A stretch of DNA of 64,000 nt from Paraspadella gotoi. Lineage: Eukaryota; Chaetognatha. This document shows, piece after piece, positions 50,425-61,019 of this stretch. The position numbers and the translations under genes are program-made. The notes under the pieces were generated by a model. The model saw only the letters and a list, made by a program, of their open reading frames with translations, was not told where the DNA came from and searched no databases. Each line of letters opens with the position of its first letter. Position 1 is the first letter of the stretch. The stretch covers positions 18,454,992-18,518,991 of the forward strand of contig CM119267.1 of the NCBI GenBank assembly GCA_051294375.1. The letters are read 5' to 3'.

Positions 50425-51965
50425 TTACACACTGACCAATATTTTTTTGGGGGGGAAGATCACGTTCCGTCCGTACCAGTTTTTATCATCCTCCTGCAGG
50501 AGGCGAGAAACAGTAAGAAAGCGAAATAAATAACTATAAAATAGCATGAATTCATACCTCGGTCCTCTGCCACCAGGGCCCTTTGGTTTGCTGAATGTCT
50601 TCTTCGACTTCTCTTCCAGCGGATGAAGAACGTCATCGAGGGCTTCCCGGGACACTTCGCTTCCGTTGTCAATCTCTAGTTTTTTTGAGACGACGATGCC
50701 CAATTCACCGGAAATAACGCTTTCGAGTAACGGATTCTTGGCGGATGAATACATCATACGTTCTTTAATCGGTGCGCCATATCCTGCGAAGGTTTTAAAA
50801 ATGATAAATAAAATTCACAGAACAAGAATTGTTTTAAAATTCATTCGCATTACCGAAGGAAAAAAATAAAGAAACTATACACCCTTTTAAAATGCTTGAA
50901 CAAACAAGGAAATTTACCGTTTTGTCCTGAACCAGTCCCTGCGTAAATATAAACCCTTTCAAAATACTTAAATAAGGAATCACCTATCCAAAAACCTAGA
51001 ATAACTTGCCTGGCATGGAATAAATAAACACAATAGCTTCCAAATCCTCGTTCTGAAAACGATGCCGATAGTTGAATAAATGAAAACGACCGTGGTCTTG
51101 AGGCACTTTGCCCGACAGGCTTTCGACGTCGATCGTTCCGTGCTCAGCCACATGGAACGTCTCCGAGGATGTGTCCAGCATCAGCTGGAGGTAATTTATA
51201 GAACCGTTTTTCAACGAGAGCAGTTTGTCCATCGCGTCCGCCGTTGGAGGAAAGGAGATGCCACCGGCCGCCTGATGCTTAGTATTAACGCCTACGGATA
51301 ATGCAGGATGAGAACGCAAAATTTGTCTAAGCGAGGCGAAATGGACTGCCCCCTCTACCTCGACCCAACTCTTATCTCAAACACACCGATGTCCGGATTC
51401 GCTTCGGCCTTTTTTATCTCTAGTTTGTCCTCTTCGGCCTCCGTGAGCGGAGCCGGGGCCTTTTCCGCCTCCAGCCATTCGCGAAATCCCTTCAACGAGG
51501 CGTCGGCACGATCGGTTACGAAGAGCTCGTGCTTGATGAGTCCGCCGCCGCCAAATTCTTTTTTGACGGAAGCGCGAGTCGCCGAGTAGAGCATCTTGAG
51601 TCGGACGGGCGACGAATCGGGTGACCAAGCGATGAAGAGCCATTCGTAGCCGAGATTGTTCATAGAATCCAGCCGATAGAGGATGTAGCAAGGAATGTCA
51701 TCTGGTCGTGAAAATAGGAGTCATACGTTAATTTTTTCCCTCGCCATTTAAAAACAACACTGAAAATTCTGTCCTCACCCAGGAGGCACAGGGAGATCAT
51801 GGGGTCAAAATCATCTTCCCAGCTGTCGCGGACGGATTCAACGCGGTCGGCAGAGACGGCGTTTTCGTTGATGCTCAATTTTATCAGACGAGTCTTGCCT
51901 CCTTTGGCCACGGCAAAAATTTTCTGCAAGTCTTCGTCCGGCAGAATTCCAGTTTGATGCGACAT
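50425..51965 (-). CDS. TWF: twinfilin actin-binding protein
   Basis: Twinfilin sequesters actin monomers, binds barbed ends and binds capping protein through two ADF-homology domains. It starts [20 protein letters not shown], the classic twinfilin start. ADF-H1 continues [47 protein letters not shown] and [16 protein letters not shown]. The linker is [24 protein letters not shown]2 has [29 protein letters not shown]-type residues, [20 protein letters not shown] and [16 protein letters not shown]. The tail has the capping-protein-binding [12 protein letters not shown] followed by an unusual last exon ending KKILVSV. The intron 51009-50784 uses a GC donor (CAG|GCAAGT) with a normal AG. Confidence 0.94.
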
Positions 51966-54009
51966 TGTGCACCGACGGGATCTCAAGTTTTTTAAATTTT
52001 TTTTTTATTGCAACCAATGCTCCCAAATTATTTCGACTATCTGTACTTTTTATAAGGGAAAAAATTCAAGCGTTGAATCTTACTGATTAATCTTATTATT
52101 CTTACTTATTATCATTTTCTTGTGAGAAAGCGTTTTAATTATAAAATTATGGTTCCAGTTAAACAAATTACAGTTGCGTCTGGAGGGAAATTAACGATAG
52201 CGATAGAAATTTAATTAGATTTACTACTAGCTCAAATCTACGTAGAGTTTATGAATTTTTAAGAGAATAAATTCCATTCGTGGTATAAGAATACAGAACT
52301 CTTGATAACTCACAATTAGTAATCATCTAGTAATCCCAAATAATAGAAGGATTTTAAGAAACAAAATACAAAGAAATGTAAAAGAAAGAAAAAGCACAGA
52401 AATACAAAAATCAACATAAGCTGATTGATTTTCTGGCAAAAAGAATGTAAATTCATTCGAGTCCTTCAGCAGGAAAAACTGAAATATATGAATTTAAACC
52501 GTAACAAGTAACATACACGCAATATGTTAAAACTTGACAGAGTGAACTATCACAGTCTGATAGTCTCGACTGGAACAAAACATCAGGAAATATAGCTTTT
52601 CGTATATGTAACAAACTTCACAAGAAAACGGTGAAGAAATAAAAGATGGTTTCCTTCAGAATTGTTACTAAAGAGACGAAAAGCTCGTAAAATGTAAATA
52701 GTAATTAACCCCAATGGGTGACTAGTAGAGAAATGGTAAAAGTCATGTGGAAGATACAACAGTTGAGAAAAATGATTAAAATAGTTCAGCATTTGTAAGG
52801 AAAAAAAATTCAAGGACTTTCATTCGGCTACTATTAGAAAATCGTTCGAAATGCATCATAGGCTTTTAAGATTTGAAAACTACACAGCCTAAACGACAAA
52901 TCACTTAGATGCATGTGAATGATTAAAATCAAACTTGACTAGTCTTGGTCAACAGATTTGAAACAATCCTAAAGCGGTACAATCAAGTTATTAAGAATGA
53001 TAGAATTTAAGCCTCATTGACCGGGATTGAATCAATAAGAAAAATATTCTTAAAATGTAGCAACAGGAGTGAAAAATTCCTCAGCTTCCACCTAAAGGAG
53101 AATTTAATAATAGCTGTTATCGCTACTCTAGTCTGGGTCACGTTTCGATTTTTAAAGCAGATCTTTTAAAGCAGAATCTAGAGCTACAGTCCCCTATCAA
53201 TCTAGAGATGCGCAGCTCAGGAATTCCCACGGATTAAAAACAAAAACAAAACAATTGCAATATTTTCCACTGATGATGCGTACGATTTGAAAAACGCATA
53301 CGTATATATATCATCTTATACGTACAAAACGATGTTTTCACTGTGCTATACCATCAACAAGTTGAAAGGAAGGCAGTGAACAGGCTATACAAAGGAACAA
53401 TGGTATGAGAGCGAATAACCTCGACAAAGCAGTTCAAAAGCATGTGCCTGAATCTGATTTCCATGTAGAGTGCAAAGAAAGTTCTTTAAAAAAAACTTGT
53501 TTTCATTGGTTTTAATCAAAGTTGAACTAATTTTAGATTAATTTAAAACTTTAATATTTTATTCTTAGAATGGTTCGCAACGTTCAACTTTATAGTCCCT
53601 TACCTAAATCAATGAAGCAAATTTTAAAAGCGAAGGATGAAAGGCGAAAAAAGCATAATAAAGAGTTATATCAGTTCTACTAAAGAATTAATAAAGCCAC
53701 AATTTTTGTTTCAGACAGATAATCTAGTAATTTATTAGCAAAACTGCTAATTGAGGATAAAGAAACAAGTACATATAATTATAAATGACGATGCAATCAA
53801 TAATAAAGATAGCAACGTTAAAATATACATGCATTTGACATTTTCTTATATGTAACTCGTTTGTTAATCTCCTCGTCTCCTATTATTGTTAACCGAAAAT
53901 TTGAGTTTCTCAAGGTTTCACTAATAAATTCGTTAAGAATAGAAATGAGAAAAGAAAAACGGGATGGGAAAAACAACAGGACAAAATATCACAGTGAATG
54001 TATTGCTCC
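51966..54009. other. AT-rich intergenic DNA, probably hnRNP 3' flank
   Basis: Two kilobases with no convincing frame on either strand. It contains imperfect AT-rich sequence only. A long 3' untranslated region of the hnRNP gene could occupy the right-hand part. Confidence 0.45.
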
Positions 54010-55206
54010 CTACTTTGCAACGGACTGTTGTTGTTGTTGCTGCTCCTGCTGCTGATAACCATAACTTTGGGTCATAGGATAGGGGTATCCACGGCCGTAC
54101 TGCAGCCCGTATTGCGGACTGTATGAATCGTAGTAATAGTTGTGATAGTAGCCGGGATAGCCACCGCCGCCTCCATTAGCGACGTATGACCAATGCGGGT
54201 CGTAGTAATAGGAAGAGTACCCGCCCCAACCGCCCCTGCCGCGTCCACGCGACCCGCCCCGGAAGCCGCGCCAGTAACCCGGCTCTCCAGTCCAAGCGCG
54301 AGGGTCGTCTTTCGGAATCGCTTTCTTCACGTCGCACTTCTTTTCGGCCAACGTTTGCTTGGACTCTGCGGCGGCTTTGTCGCATGCTTCCGCATCGACG
54401 AAGGTCACGAAACAAAATCCTGAGGAAAGATCTTTCAATAGATAGGCAGGAGCGCAATTTCTGATCTGGCAAAATTCAAAAACCCAACTGGGGGTCTCTG
54501 GACGTTGCATTGGCAAAAGGTAACGGCATAAACAGTTGGAAAAAAAATGCTTCCCAACCTTTCCGCTCGTTCTTCAGTTTGTTGAAGGGAAACTCGATTT
54601 CGGCGACTTCGCCGAACTTTTCAAAGTGTGCCCGTATCTCCTCTTCGGGAACGTCAACGGCCACGCCGCCGACGAATACCTTCCGCACGGGTTCTTTACC
54701 CCCGCGAGCCTCGGCCCGTTTCGGGTCGATCTTCTTGTTATTGAGCGAATGAGTCGGGGCGAGCAGCACATCCTTCACCGAACCTTCATCCTCGAACAGT
54801 ACGAAGCTAAAAGAGGCAAAAATTTGGTTGATTAAACTTCAGCGCCCCTAAACTAGAGCCAACTCCATAATAAGCCAGACCCGAATCCTCTAGAACGGCC
54901 CATGAAATCGGTCTTGATGGTGACTTCTTTGATACCCCCGAATTTCTCGAAGTACTCCTGAAGTTCGGCGATGGTCGTTTCCCAACTCAACCCGCCGATG
55001 AACATTTTTCGTGCATCGTCTTCGTCCTTCGTGGAATCAATGGTGTCGCGACCTGAAAAATCGAACGGGGGCGTCTTACTATCGATGGCCTCATATAGTA
55101 GACCACATTGCTCAATCTTACCATCGTCGGCAGCTTTATTGCCGAGGTCCTCGACACCAGTCTCCGTGGGAGGCACTTCGTCGGAATTCGGGGAAGGCTT
55201 AGACAT
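54010..55206 (-). CDS. HNRNPAB: hnRNP A/B-D family protein (Squid-like)
   Basis: This is a nuclear/cytoplasmic RNA-binding protein in mRNA export, localisation and decay. After an acidic N-terminus (MSKPSPNSDEVPPTETG), RRM1 has RNP2 KMFIGGLSW and RNP1 RGFGFVLF, the latter split by the intron 54892-54807. RRM2 has RNP2 KVFVGGVAV and RNP1 KGFCFVTF. The inter-RRM linker KKIDPKRAEARGGKEPVRK is typical of the hnRNP D/AB group. The tail is Gly-, Arg- and Tyr-rich (GGSRGRGRGGWGG, then YYYD and GYYHNYYYDSYSPQYG repeats) and ends in poly-Gln before SVAK. The RGG and Tyr-rich segments suggest a low-complexity condensate-forming tail. Exons: 55206-54892, 54806-54562 and 54423-54010, approximate at the inner edges. 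Confidence 0.93.
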
Positions 55207-55520
55207 AGTTTTAACCCTTTAACGTGCTACACTTAGGCTTTACAAATTTAAAAGTTTATACAAACTGCGAAGCGTTTTAACCTACAAGATATGAAAAAAA
55301 AAATCTGTCAATGTGATACAGAGGCGAAGGAAAATAATTTTAACGGCCTGTATGAAAAGACGGAAAAACTGGTTGCTTAAAAATGGAGATAATGTGGCTA
55401 CGTAGCCACAATAACAAATTAAAAGTTTCAAAATAATAATGCCTGCCCATTTGCTCAGTGTTTGTATTTTTTTTTTCCAAATTGATAATTTGCTGCTTAT
55501 CACGGAAATCGCTTCCAAGT

Positions 55521-56261
55521 TTATTGCTTTTTGGATTTAGACATGATCCCATCGTACTTAGACTTGGAGTTGTACCAGAGCGCGAAGGGTATCATTAACG
55601 ACGGGGTCGTCATAACGGCGAAAGCGATCCAGTCAAGAACGTGTGGAGAAAATTTTCGGTCAAACGCCTTGAACGACATTATCCCTCCCTCTCCGGGGCC
55701 GCTGGTGTACCCGACAGTGTGTTCGCTGGCGTCTTCGGAAGCTAAATAGCTGGACATCGCATAATAGTATAGTTTTAATTTTTTTTTTAAACAGAGGCCA
55801 CAAACCAACAAAAACAACATCCCAGTAATTAATGATCATAAAAATTACCTAACTTCCGCCGGGGTGAAATTGAAGTAGCCGCTCTTGATCGGCTTCAGCA
55901 CGGCCGCATGGGTGACGTTTGCTCCAGGAGCGATTCTCTCCCACTTCACGTCAAGTTTTCCGTGGTGAAGCTCGAAGTCCTCTTTCGGGAAGGAGGTGTC
56001 GACGAGCGAAACGTCCAGCGCCGCGCTGTCGCCCACATTGTAGAGACTGAGAATGAGAAAAAATGATGACAAGTCAATCAGATGTCAGAAAGAAAACTAG
56101 CAAACTCACCTGTATTCAACCGTAAGGTCCTTATTTTCTACGAGGTACAAGTTGACGATGCTCTTGACCGCGAGAATCCGAGCACCACCGGCCTCCAATT
56201 CGCCCGCTACCAACAAAAACCCCCCGATAAAAGTGAGGGCAAAGAAAAATTTTAAATTCAT
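55521..56261 (-). CDS. SSR2: translocon-associated protein subunit beta (TRAP-beta)
   Basis: This is a single-pass ER membrane protein of the Sec61-associated TRAP complex that helps nascent-chain translocation. The start [20 protein letters not shown] is a clear signal peptide. The lumenal domain follows: [57 protein letters not shown] and [20 protein letters not shown], the NVT being a glycosylation sequon. The membrane helix is [20 protein letters not shown] and the short cytosolic tail is Lys-rich (SKSKKQ). Length matches the family. A CTCTAG acceptor-like site ends 6 nt before the ATG. The MOCS1A stop is only 252 bp upstream and the hnRNP start is 315 bp downstream. Confidence 0.95.
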
Positions 56262-56266
56262 TTTTG

Positions 56267-56269
56267 TCT
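56267..56269 (-). other. acceptor-like AG just upstream of TRAP-beta ATG
   Basis: On the minus strand AACTTAACTCTAG ends 6 nt before the SSR2 start codon, 250 bp downstream of the MOCS1A stop. The pyrimidine tract is weak, so support is modest. Confidence 0.35.
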
Positions 56270-56512
56270 AGAGTTAAGTTTGTCCCAAAAGTAAGTCCCA
56301 AAGTAGTTTTTGAGATCGTGAGTTCTAAATAAAAAAAAACCAAACTTAACAATTTTAAACAAAATTCCCCAGAAACGTATTCATTTGTCATGATTGAATA
56401 GGCGCAAATAATTTTTAAAAAATTCCATCATTTCCTCAAATCATTCATTCATTGACATTGATAAATTAAAAGAAATAGCACCGGCCAAAACTGATCAACA
56501 GGCAAAAACTGA

Positions 56513-58080
56513 TCAACCACCAATAAGAATCATTGGTCTGTTTTTCTGCTGAGCGATGTTGAACATGCCGGCGTGTCGAGCTTTCTTCCGCTTCACCGCT
56601 TCTCTCACAATCATCTCCAACTCCTCTTTCGAATTCCCACAACGAAGCGCGTCACGAAGGGAGACTTCGCTAGCGCCGAAGAGGCAGACTTTAAGATTTC
56701 CTGACAACAAAAAATCGAATAATAACATTTAATAATAATAATAATAACATTTAACGGTTAATAAAGAGAAATCGATGCGCTTACCGTCAGCGGTGAGCCG
56801 TAACCGGGAGCACGAACCGCAAAAATGTTCACTCATAGAGGTGATGAAGCCGACGCGACCTTTAAACCCGGGAACGCGCCATGCCTTTGAGGTAGCGTCG
56901 ATGGCGTCTTCTTTCGCGGCGCGATCAAACTCCGGATACTTGGAACGAATGGATGACACCGCTTCGACATATCTGAGAATGAAAAAAAGACCTTTTGATT
57001 TTTTTTTTTATTCAGCTACTATACTCTACGTTTCCAACGATTCGCTTACGAGATAAACTTGTTAAAGTTCCACTTGTTCCCATCGAACGGCATGTATTCG
57101 ATAAAACGGACGTCAATGTCCAAGTCTCGCGTCAACTCCACGAACTCTGACAATTCGTCGTCGTTCAAACCCCTCATCAAAACGCAGTTAATTTTCACCG
57201 GGGAAAAGCCGGCCTCTGGTTACAAAAGTTATCCACAATTTACTATTTAAGATTTGATGTTGGATAAATACAATAAATTCATTCAATTAGGGTTTTATAA
57301 GATTAAGTAAATATATTCAGATAAGATACTAACGAAACAAAATTCCCATGCCTTTAATAGAAATATTCACACAATTTTCAGCAATTTACCAAGGGAACGA
57401 TGAATGGCTGCCATTGCCTTGTGCCATCCAGGCCGTCGGGTAATAAACTCGAACTTCTTGGGTTGCAGAGTGTCAAGGCTAATGTTGATGGCGTTGAGTC
57501 CCGCATCTTGAAGGCGGGAAAGGCGTTTCGTCGAAAGTGCCATTCCATTTGTTGTGATGCCTAAAACGAGGACCTAAAAAAGATTAAAAGAAAACCAATC
57601 AAGACCCACGCTTGAACTTTGCTACGTGGTATGGAGAAAGCGCACCTTTCGCCCCAACTCGCTCACAATGACATCAATGTCGGGTCGAACCAAAGGTTCA
57701 CCACCCGTAAGGCGAATCTTATTGACGCCATTGTCCACGAAAAGTGAGCCTAGTTTGACGATCTCCTCCGTCGTCAAAAGATCTTGGCGTTTGGAAAGGT
57801 CGACGCCATCCTCGGGCATGCAGTATTGACATCGGAGATTGCATTTTTCCGTTAACGATATCCGCAGGTAATTGTGAACTCGGCCGTGGGTGTCGACGAG
57901 AGGATTCGCCAGGGGTTCGTGAAGACGGTTCAGAGAATGCCCTGCGGGGGCTGGGCGGTCGGCGAAATAACGGAGAGTGGGGACAGACAGTTTTCTCAAT
58001 GTTGGGTGCAGGAGATGGAGGGGAAAGATAGCCAGTCCGTTCGCCGACGGACGAGCGTATAAACGGGGATAAAGCGTCAT
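56513..58080 (-). CDS. MOCS1: molybdenum cofactor biosynthesis protein MOCS1A (MoaA-like)
   Basis: This radical-SAM GTP 3',8-cyclase carries out the first step of molybdenum cofactor synthesis in mitochondria. The start [20 protein letters not shown] is basic and looks like a mitochondrial presequence. The N-terminal cluster motif is CNLRCQYC. Other MoaA motifs are [43 protein letters not shown] and [14 protein letters not shown]. The C-terminal cluster is [13 protein letters not shown] with CLFG, and the protein ends MILIGG followed by a stop, the functional Gly-Gly tail. Five exons: 58080-57645, about 57570-57391, 57216-57050, 56977-56785 and 56703-56513. No MoaC (MOCS1B) domain follows before the next gene. 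Confidence 0.95.
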
Positions 58081-58718
58081 TGTTGAATTTCAGCATTTTG
58101 TTCTCCCCACTGCTCAGAGGAATGTGAGAGAAAAGACGGGAAAGTATTAAAAAAGGACGTAAATCGAAAAACAGCTTTTAAATAAATGATTTATCAACTT
58201 TAGAGATAGATGTGAAAACGTACGTAATGAGACCGAAAGTAAATTATTTTAAACTAAAATCAAAATTAAAAGATTTATTAATGCGTATGTAACTATGTAG
58301 AATTAGTTCACCTTATATTGTGTTTTGGACGAAGACAAATTAAAAGATAAAACATGCAAAATTGAGGCTTCCTTCACAGAAGCAATACTACGCAAAAGCG
58401 GACTTTAATCGGTGAATTGTTGGTACTTAAATAGAGCCTATAATAATGACAAAATAAAAAACACCTATGATAGCATATAAAATATTGACGCGACAATAAA
58501 TCGTCAATGTGTTCAGCATGGCCATTTGAACAATTCTTCGAAAGAGATCATCATAACACTGACTGGCTTCACGACTTTTTATGAGAGGAACCTACTTGAA
58601 AAAGGCACCGTCATCACGGTCAAACCTGCATCTGTCTATTAATTTTTGAACAAAATACTTCTACTATTGTTTAGTAAACAGTTTACATATTGTGTTGCAT
58701 CCAAAAATCTCGTGACGG
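58081..58718. other. intergenic DNA between DRP1 and MOCS1A
   Basis: About 640 bp of AT-rich sequence serving as DRP1 3' flank and MOCS1A 5' flank. No further gene is visible. Confidence 0.5.
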
Positions 58719-61019
58719 CTACCACAAATGAGTCTCTCGAACTTCGCTAATAATATGACTGGCTTTTTGCAACGCTTGCAGCATTTCCGCGGCTTCTTTT
58801 CGCCTCTGCGCAATGTGCGACGACTCTTTCACAAGCGTTTCTATCTCCGTCTGTTTGTACAACTGACCAACGAGTTCGCTTTGAAGATTGTCTTTTATGA
58901 AGTTGACCAAGAAATGCATGATCGCTTTAGGCACCGAGTCCTGAATGCTTTTTCTGACGATGTTAAAATAGCATTTAATGAGACGCTCAATGACCTCGCA
59001 ATCCCGGGCTTCCCGAGGCGAAAGTCGACGCGTGGCGGCGATCGGCATTTCGTAGTTGAGGAAATTGACGGGCTTGTCGGCGGAAGACATTAGACTGCCG
59101 TGCGGCTTGAGATGACGAGGGGAATTGACCGGGGACAAGCCTCCAGCGGGAGTGGCGGATTGCGACGAAGCGACGGCGAGATTCTTGTTTTCAGCTTCAG
59201 TTTCCGCGGACTCGGGGGCGTCGCCAGATTTGCCTATCGGAGACGTGTCTTTGTTTTCTTTGCTTTCTTTAGGCGCATCCCCAGCGGGATTTTTCAGCCC
59301 GTTGGTCTTGACCCAGTTCGAAAGTTTCCAACTACCTTCGGTGGCGGCGTTCTTCGGATCGTTAAGGGTCTCGCGCGGCAGACCGTGATCGTTTGAGCTC
59401 TTGTGATGACGCCCGATGCTGGGGTCACGAGAACCTCCGTGCAAAGACAAACCTCCAAGTTGCATGCTCTCCGTCAATGACTTGTGGACCGTCGCTCCTT
59501 CGATGAAGTCCGGATGCTTGGTGTTGATGTACGACAGTTCGATGGACACAAGATTTTCGACCATGGAATTGGTCGGCGGCAATCTCCTTCGGAGCAGCGC
59601 GGTCACCACGTCGACGGTTCGCTCATGCAGCTTGGGAAAGCGCAGCATTTCCTGCGTCACCGTGGCGCCGCAGTGCTGAATGATGCGCTGCATCTCCTCG
59701 TGGACAAGTTCAACGCAGCGGAGACTCGGTTCTTCCAGCCTTCTGATTTGCCGTTTGACTAAGAGTTCAAAGGATACTTCGGGCACGAAAAGCGCCGGGC
59801 GCGGACCCGTGGCGTTGCGAATCGCCGTCAAGATGTCGAGTTGCGTCAGTCCGCCCAAGGGATCGATGGAGTCGAGGGCGCGGCCAAAGGTTTCGTGGAA
59901 GATGTAACAAATGCGGGCGCCGCCGCAGAGCTCCGTCGTTTCAATATTCTTCGCCGTGCCTTCGATGGTGGCGCAATAAGCGGCGGCAAACTTTGTGATT
60001 ATTTGGAGGAGCAGCTGCGCCGGGTCTTCCACGGGTTCGCCGAAGGAATTCAACAGAGACTGAAACTGACTGGCCATGAGGTTGACTCGCGTCTTCAACT
60101 CTGGCAGACAATCGCGAATGTGGTGCATCAAGAGGCGATTTAAAGTTTTCGACAAATAGGGCGTTCCATTTCTCGAGGCCAACGTCGGGTACTTCTTTTG
60201 CAGGTAATTTTGTTCAGCCCGGAGGGCATCCTCGATGGTTTTGCTTTGGTTGATGTCGAGCTGACTTCGGTTCACCACTCCGATGATTCCCAGCTTGACC
60301 GGAATCACGCGTCCCGTGAGGACGTCGACGGCGTCCGTCCCGGCGTCCATGAGATCCAGTTTGGTAATGACGGCCAGAGTGCGACGACCGTCTGGGTCCA
60401 CGTCCCGTGCCATCTTGATCGCTTCGCTGGTGGCCATGTCCGTGTTAGCCGCGGTGATGGCAAGAATGATGGAGTTTGGGTTAGAAATATATTGGAAGAG
60501 CAAATCGCGAATTTGCTTTTCGATGTCCTCCGGCTGATCACCGACGGGCACCTTCGTCATGCCCGGCAAGTCGACCAAGGTGAGATTGACGACTTTGTCG
60601 GAGTAGATTTTAAGGTGGATAGGCTCCGGCGAAATTCCCTTGTTGTCTCCGCCGAGGCGCGACGTTTCCGCCTCGATCTCCGCGCGAATCTCGTCGAAAT
60701 CGGTAAACAGTTTGTTCTTCGTGTGGAGAAATTTGCCCCATTCCGTCACGTGACCGGGCACTCCTTCCTCGGAGAACCGACTCTTGTCATCTCGATCCGA
60801 CGCGTTCTTCACGTAGAGCAACTGCAGGATGAGCGGTCTTCGAGTCACAATGCCGGATCCCCTGGGAAGGAAGTCTTTGCCCACGATGTTCTCCAGAACG
60901 GAGGATTTTCCGCAACTTTGCGAACCGATGACGACGATTTGTGGAAGATGAATGACGTCGGAGCCCACCGTTGCAAAAACCTCTTGCAGCTTGTTGATGA
61001 CTGGAATGAGGGCATCCAT
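58719..61019 (-). CDS. DNM1L: dynamin-1-like mitochondrial fission GTPase (DRP1)
   Basis: Cytosolic dynamin-related GTPase that divides mitochondria and peroxisomes. The coding region is one uninterrupted exon of 766 residues. I start at [20 protein letters not shown] (61019), the family start; an upstream in-frame ATG at 61085 lies beyond a likely acceptor (TTTGCAG, 61076-61075). The P-loop is GSQSCGKSS, followed by [20 protein letters not shown] and [12 protein letters not shown]. Stalk and GED follow, ending [20 protein letters not shown] then HLW. The variable B insert (about 510-640) is Ser-rich and includes SPVNSP. The regulatory PKA-type site is kept as ATRRLSPRE just before the GED. 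There is no PH domain, as expected for DRP1 rather than classical dynamin. Confidence 0.97.
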   Translation of the reverse strand: MDALIPVINKLQEVFATVGSDVIHLPQIVVIGSQSCGKSSVLENIVGKDFLPRGSGIVTRRPLILQLLYVKNASDRDDKSRFSEEGVPGHVTEWGKFLHTKNKLFTDFDEIRAEIEAETSRLGGDNKGISPEPIHLKIYSDKVVNLTLVDLPGMTKVPVGDQPEDIEKQIRDLLFQYISNPNSIILAITAANTDMATSEAIKMARDVDPDGRRTLAVITKLDLMDAGTDAVDVLTGRVIPVKLGIIGVVNRSQLDINQSKTIEDALRAEQNYLQKKYPTLASRNGTPYLSKTLNRLLMHHIRDCLPELKTRVNLMASQFQSLLNSFGEPVEDPAQLLLQIITKFAAAYCATIEGTAKNIETTELCGGARICYIFHETFGRALDSIDPLGGLTQLDILTAIRNATGPRPALFVPEVSFELLVKRQIRRLEEPSLRCVELVHEEMQRIIQHCGATVTQEMLRFPKLHERTVDVVTALLRRRLPPTNSMVENLVSIELSYINTKHPDFIEGATVHKSLTESMQLGGLSLHGGSRDPSIGRHHKSSNDHGLPRETLNDPKNAATEGSWKLSNWVKTNGLKNPAGDAPKESKENKDTSPIGKSGDAPESAETEAENKNLAVASSQSATPAGGLSPVNSPRHLKPHGSLMSSADKPVNFLNYEMPIAATRRLSPREARDCEVIERLIKCYFNIVRKSIQDSVPKAIMHFLVNFIKDNLQSELVGQLYKQTEIETLVKESSHIAQRRKEAAEMLQALQKASHIISEVRETHLW

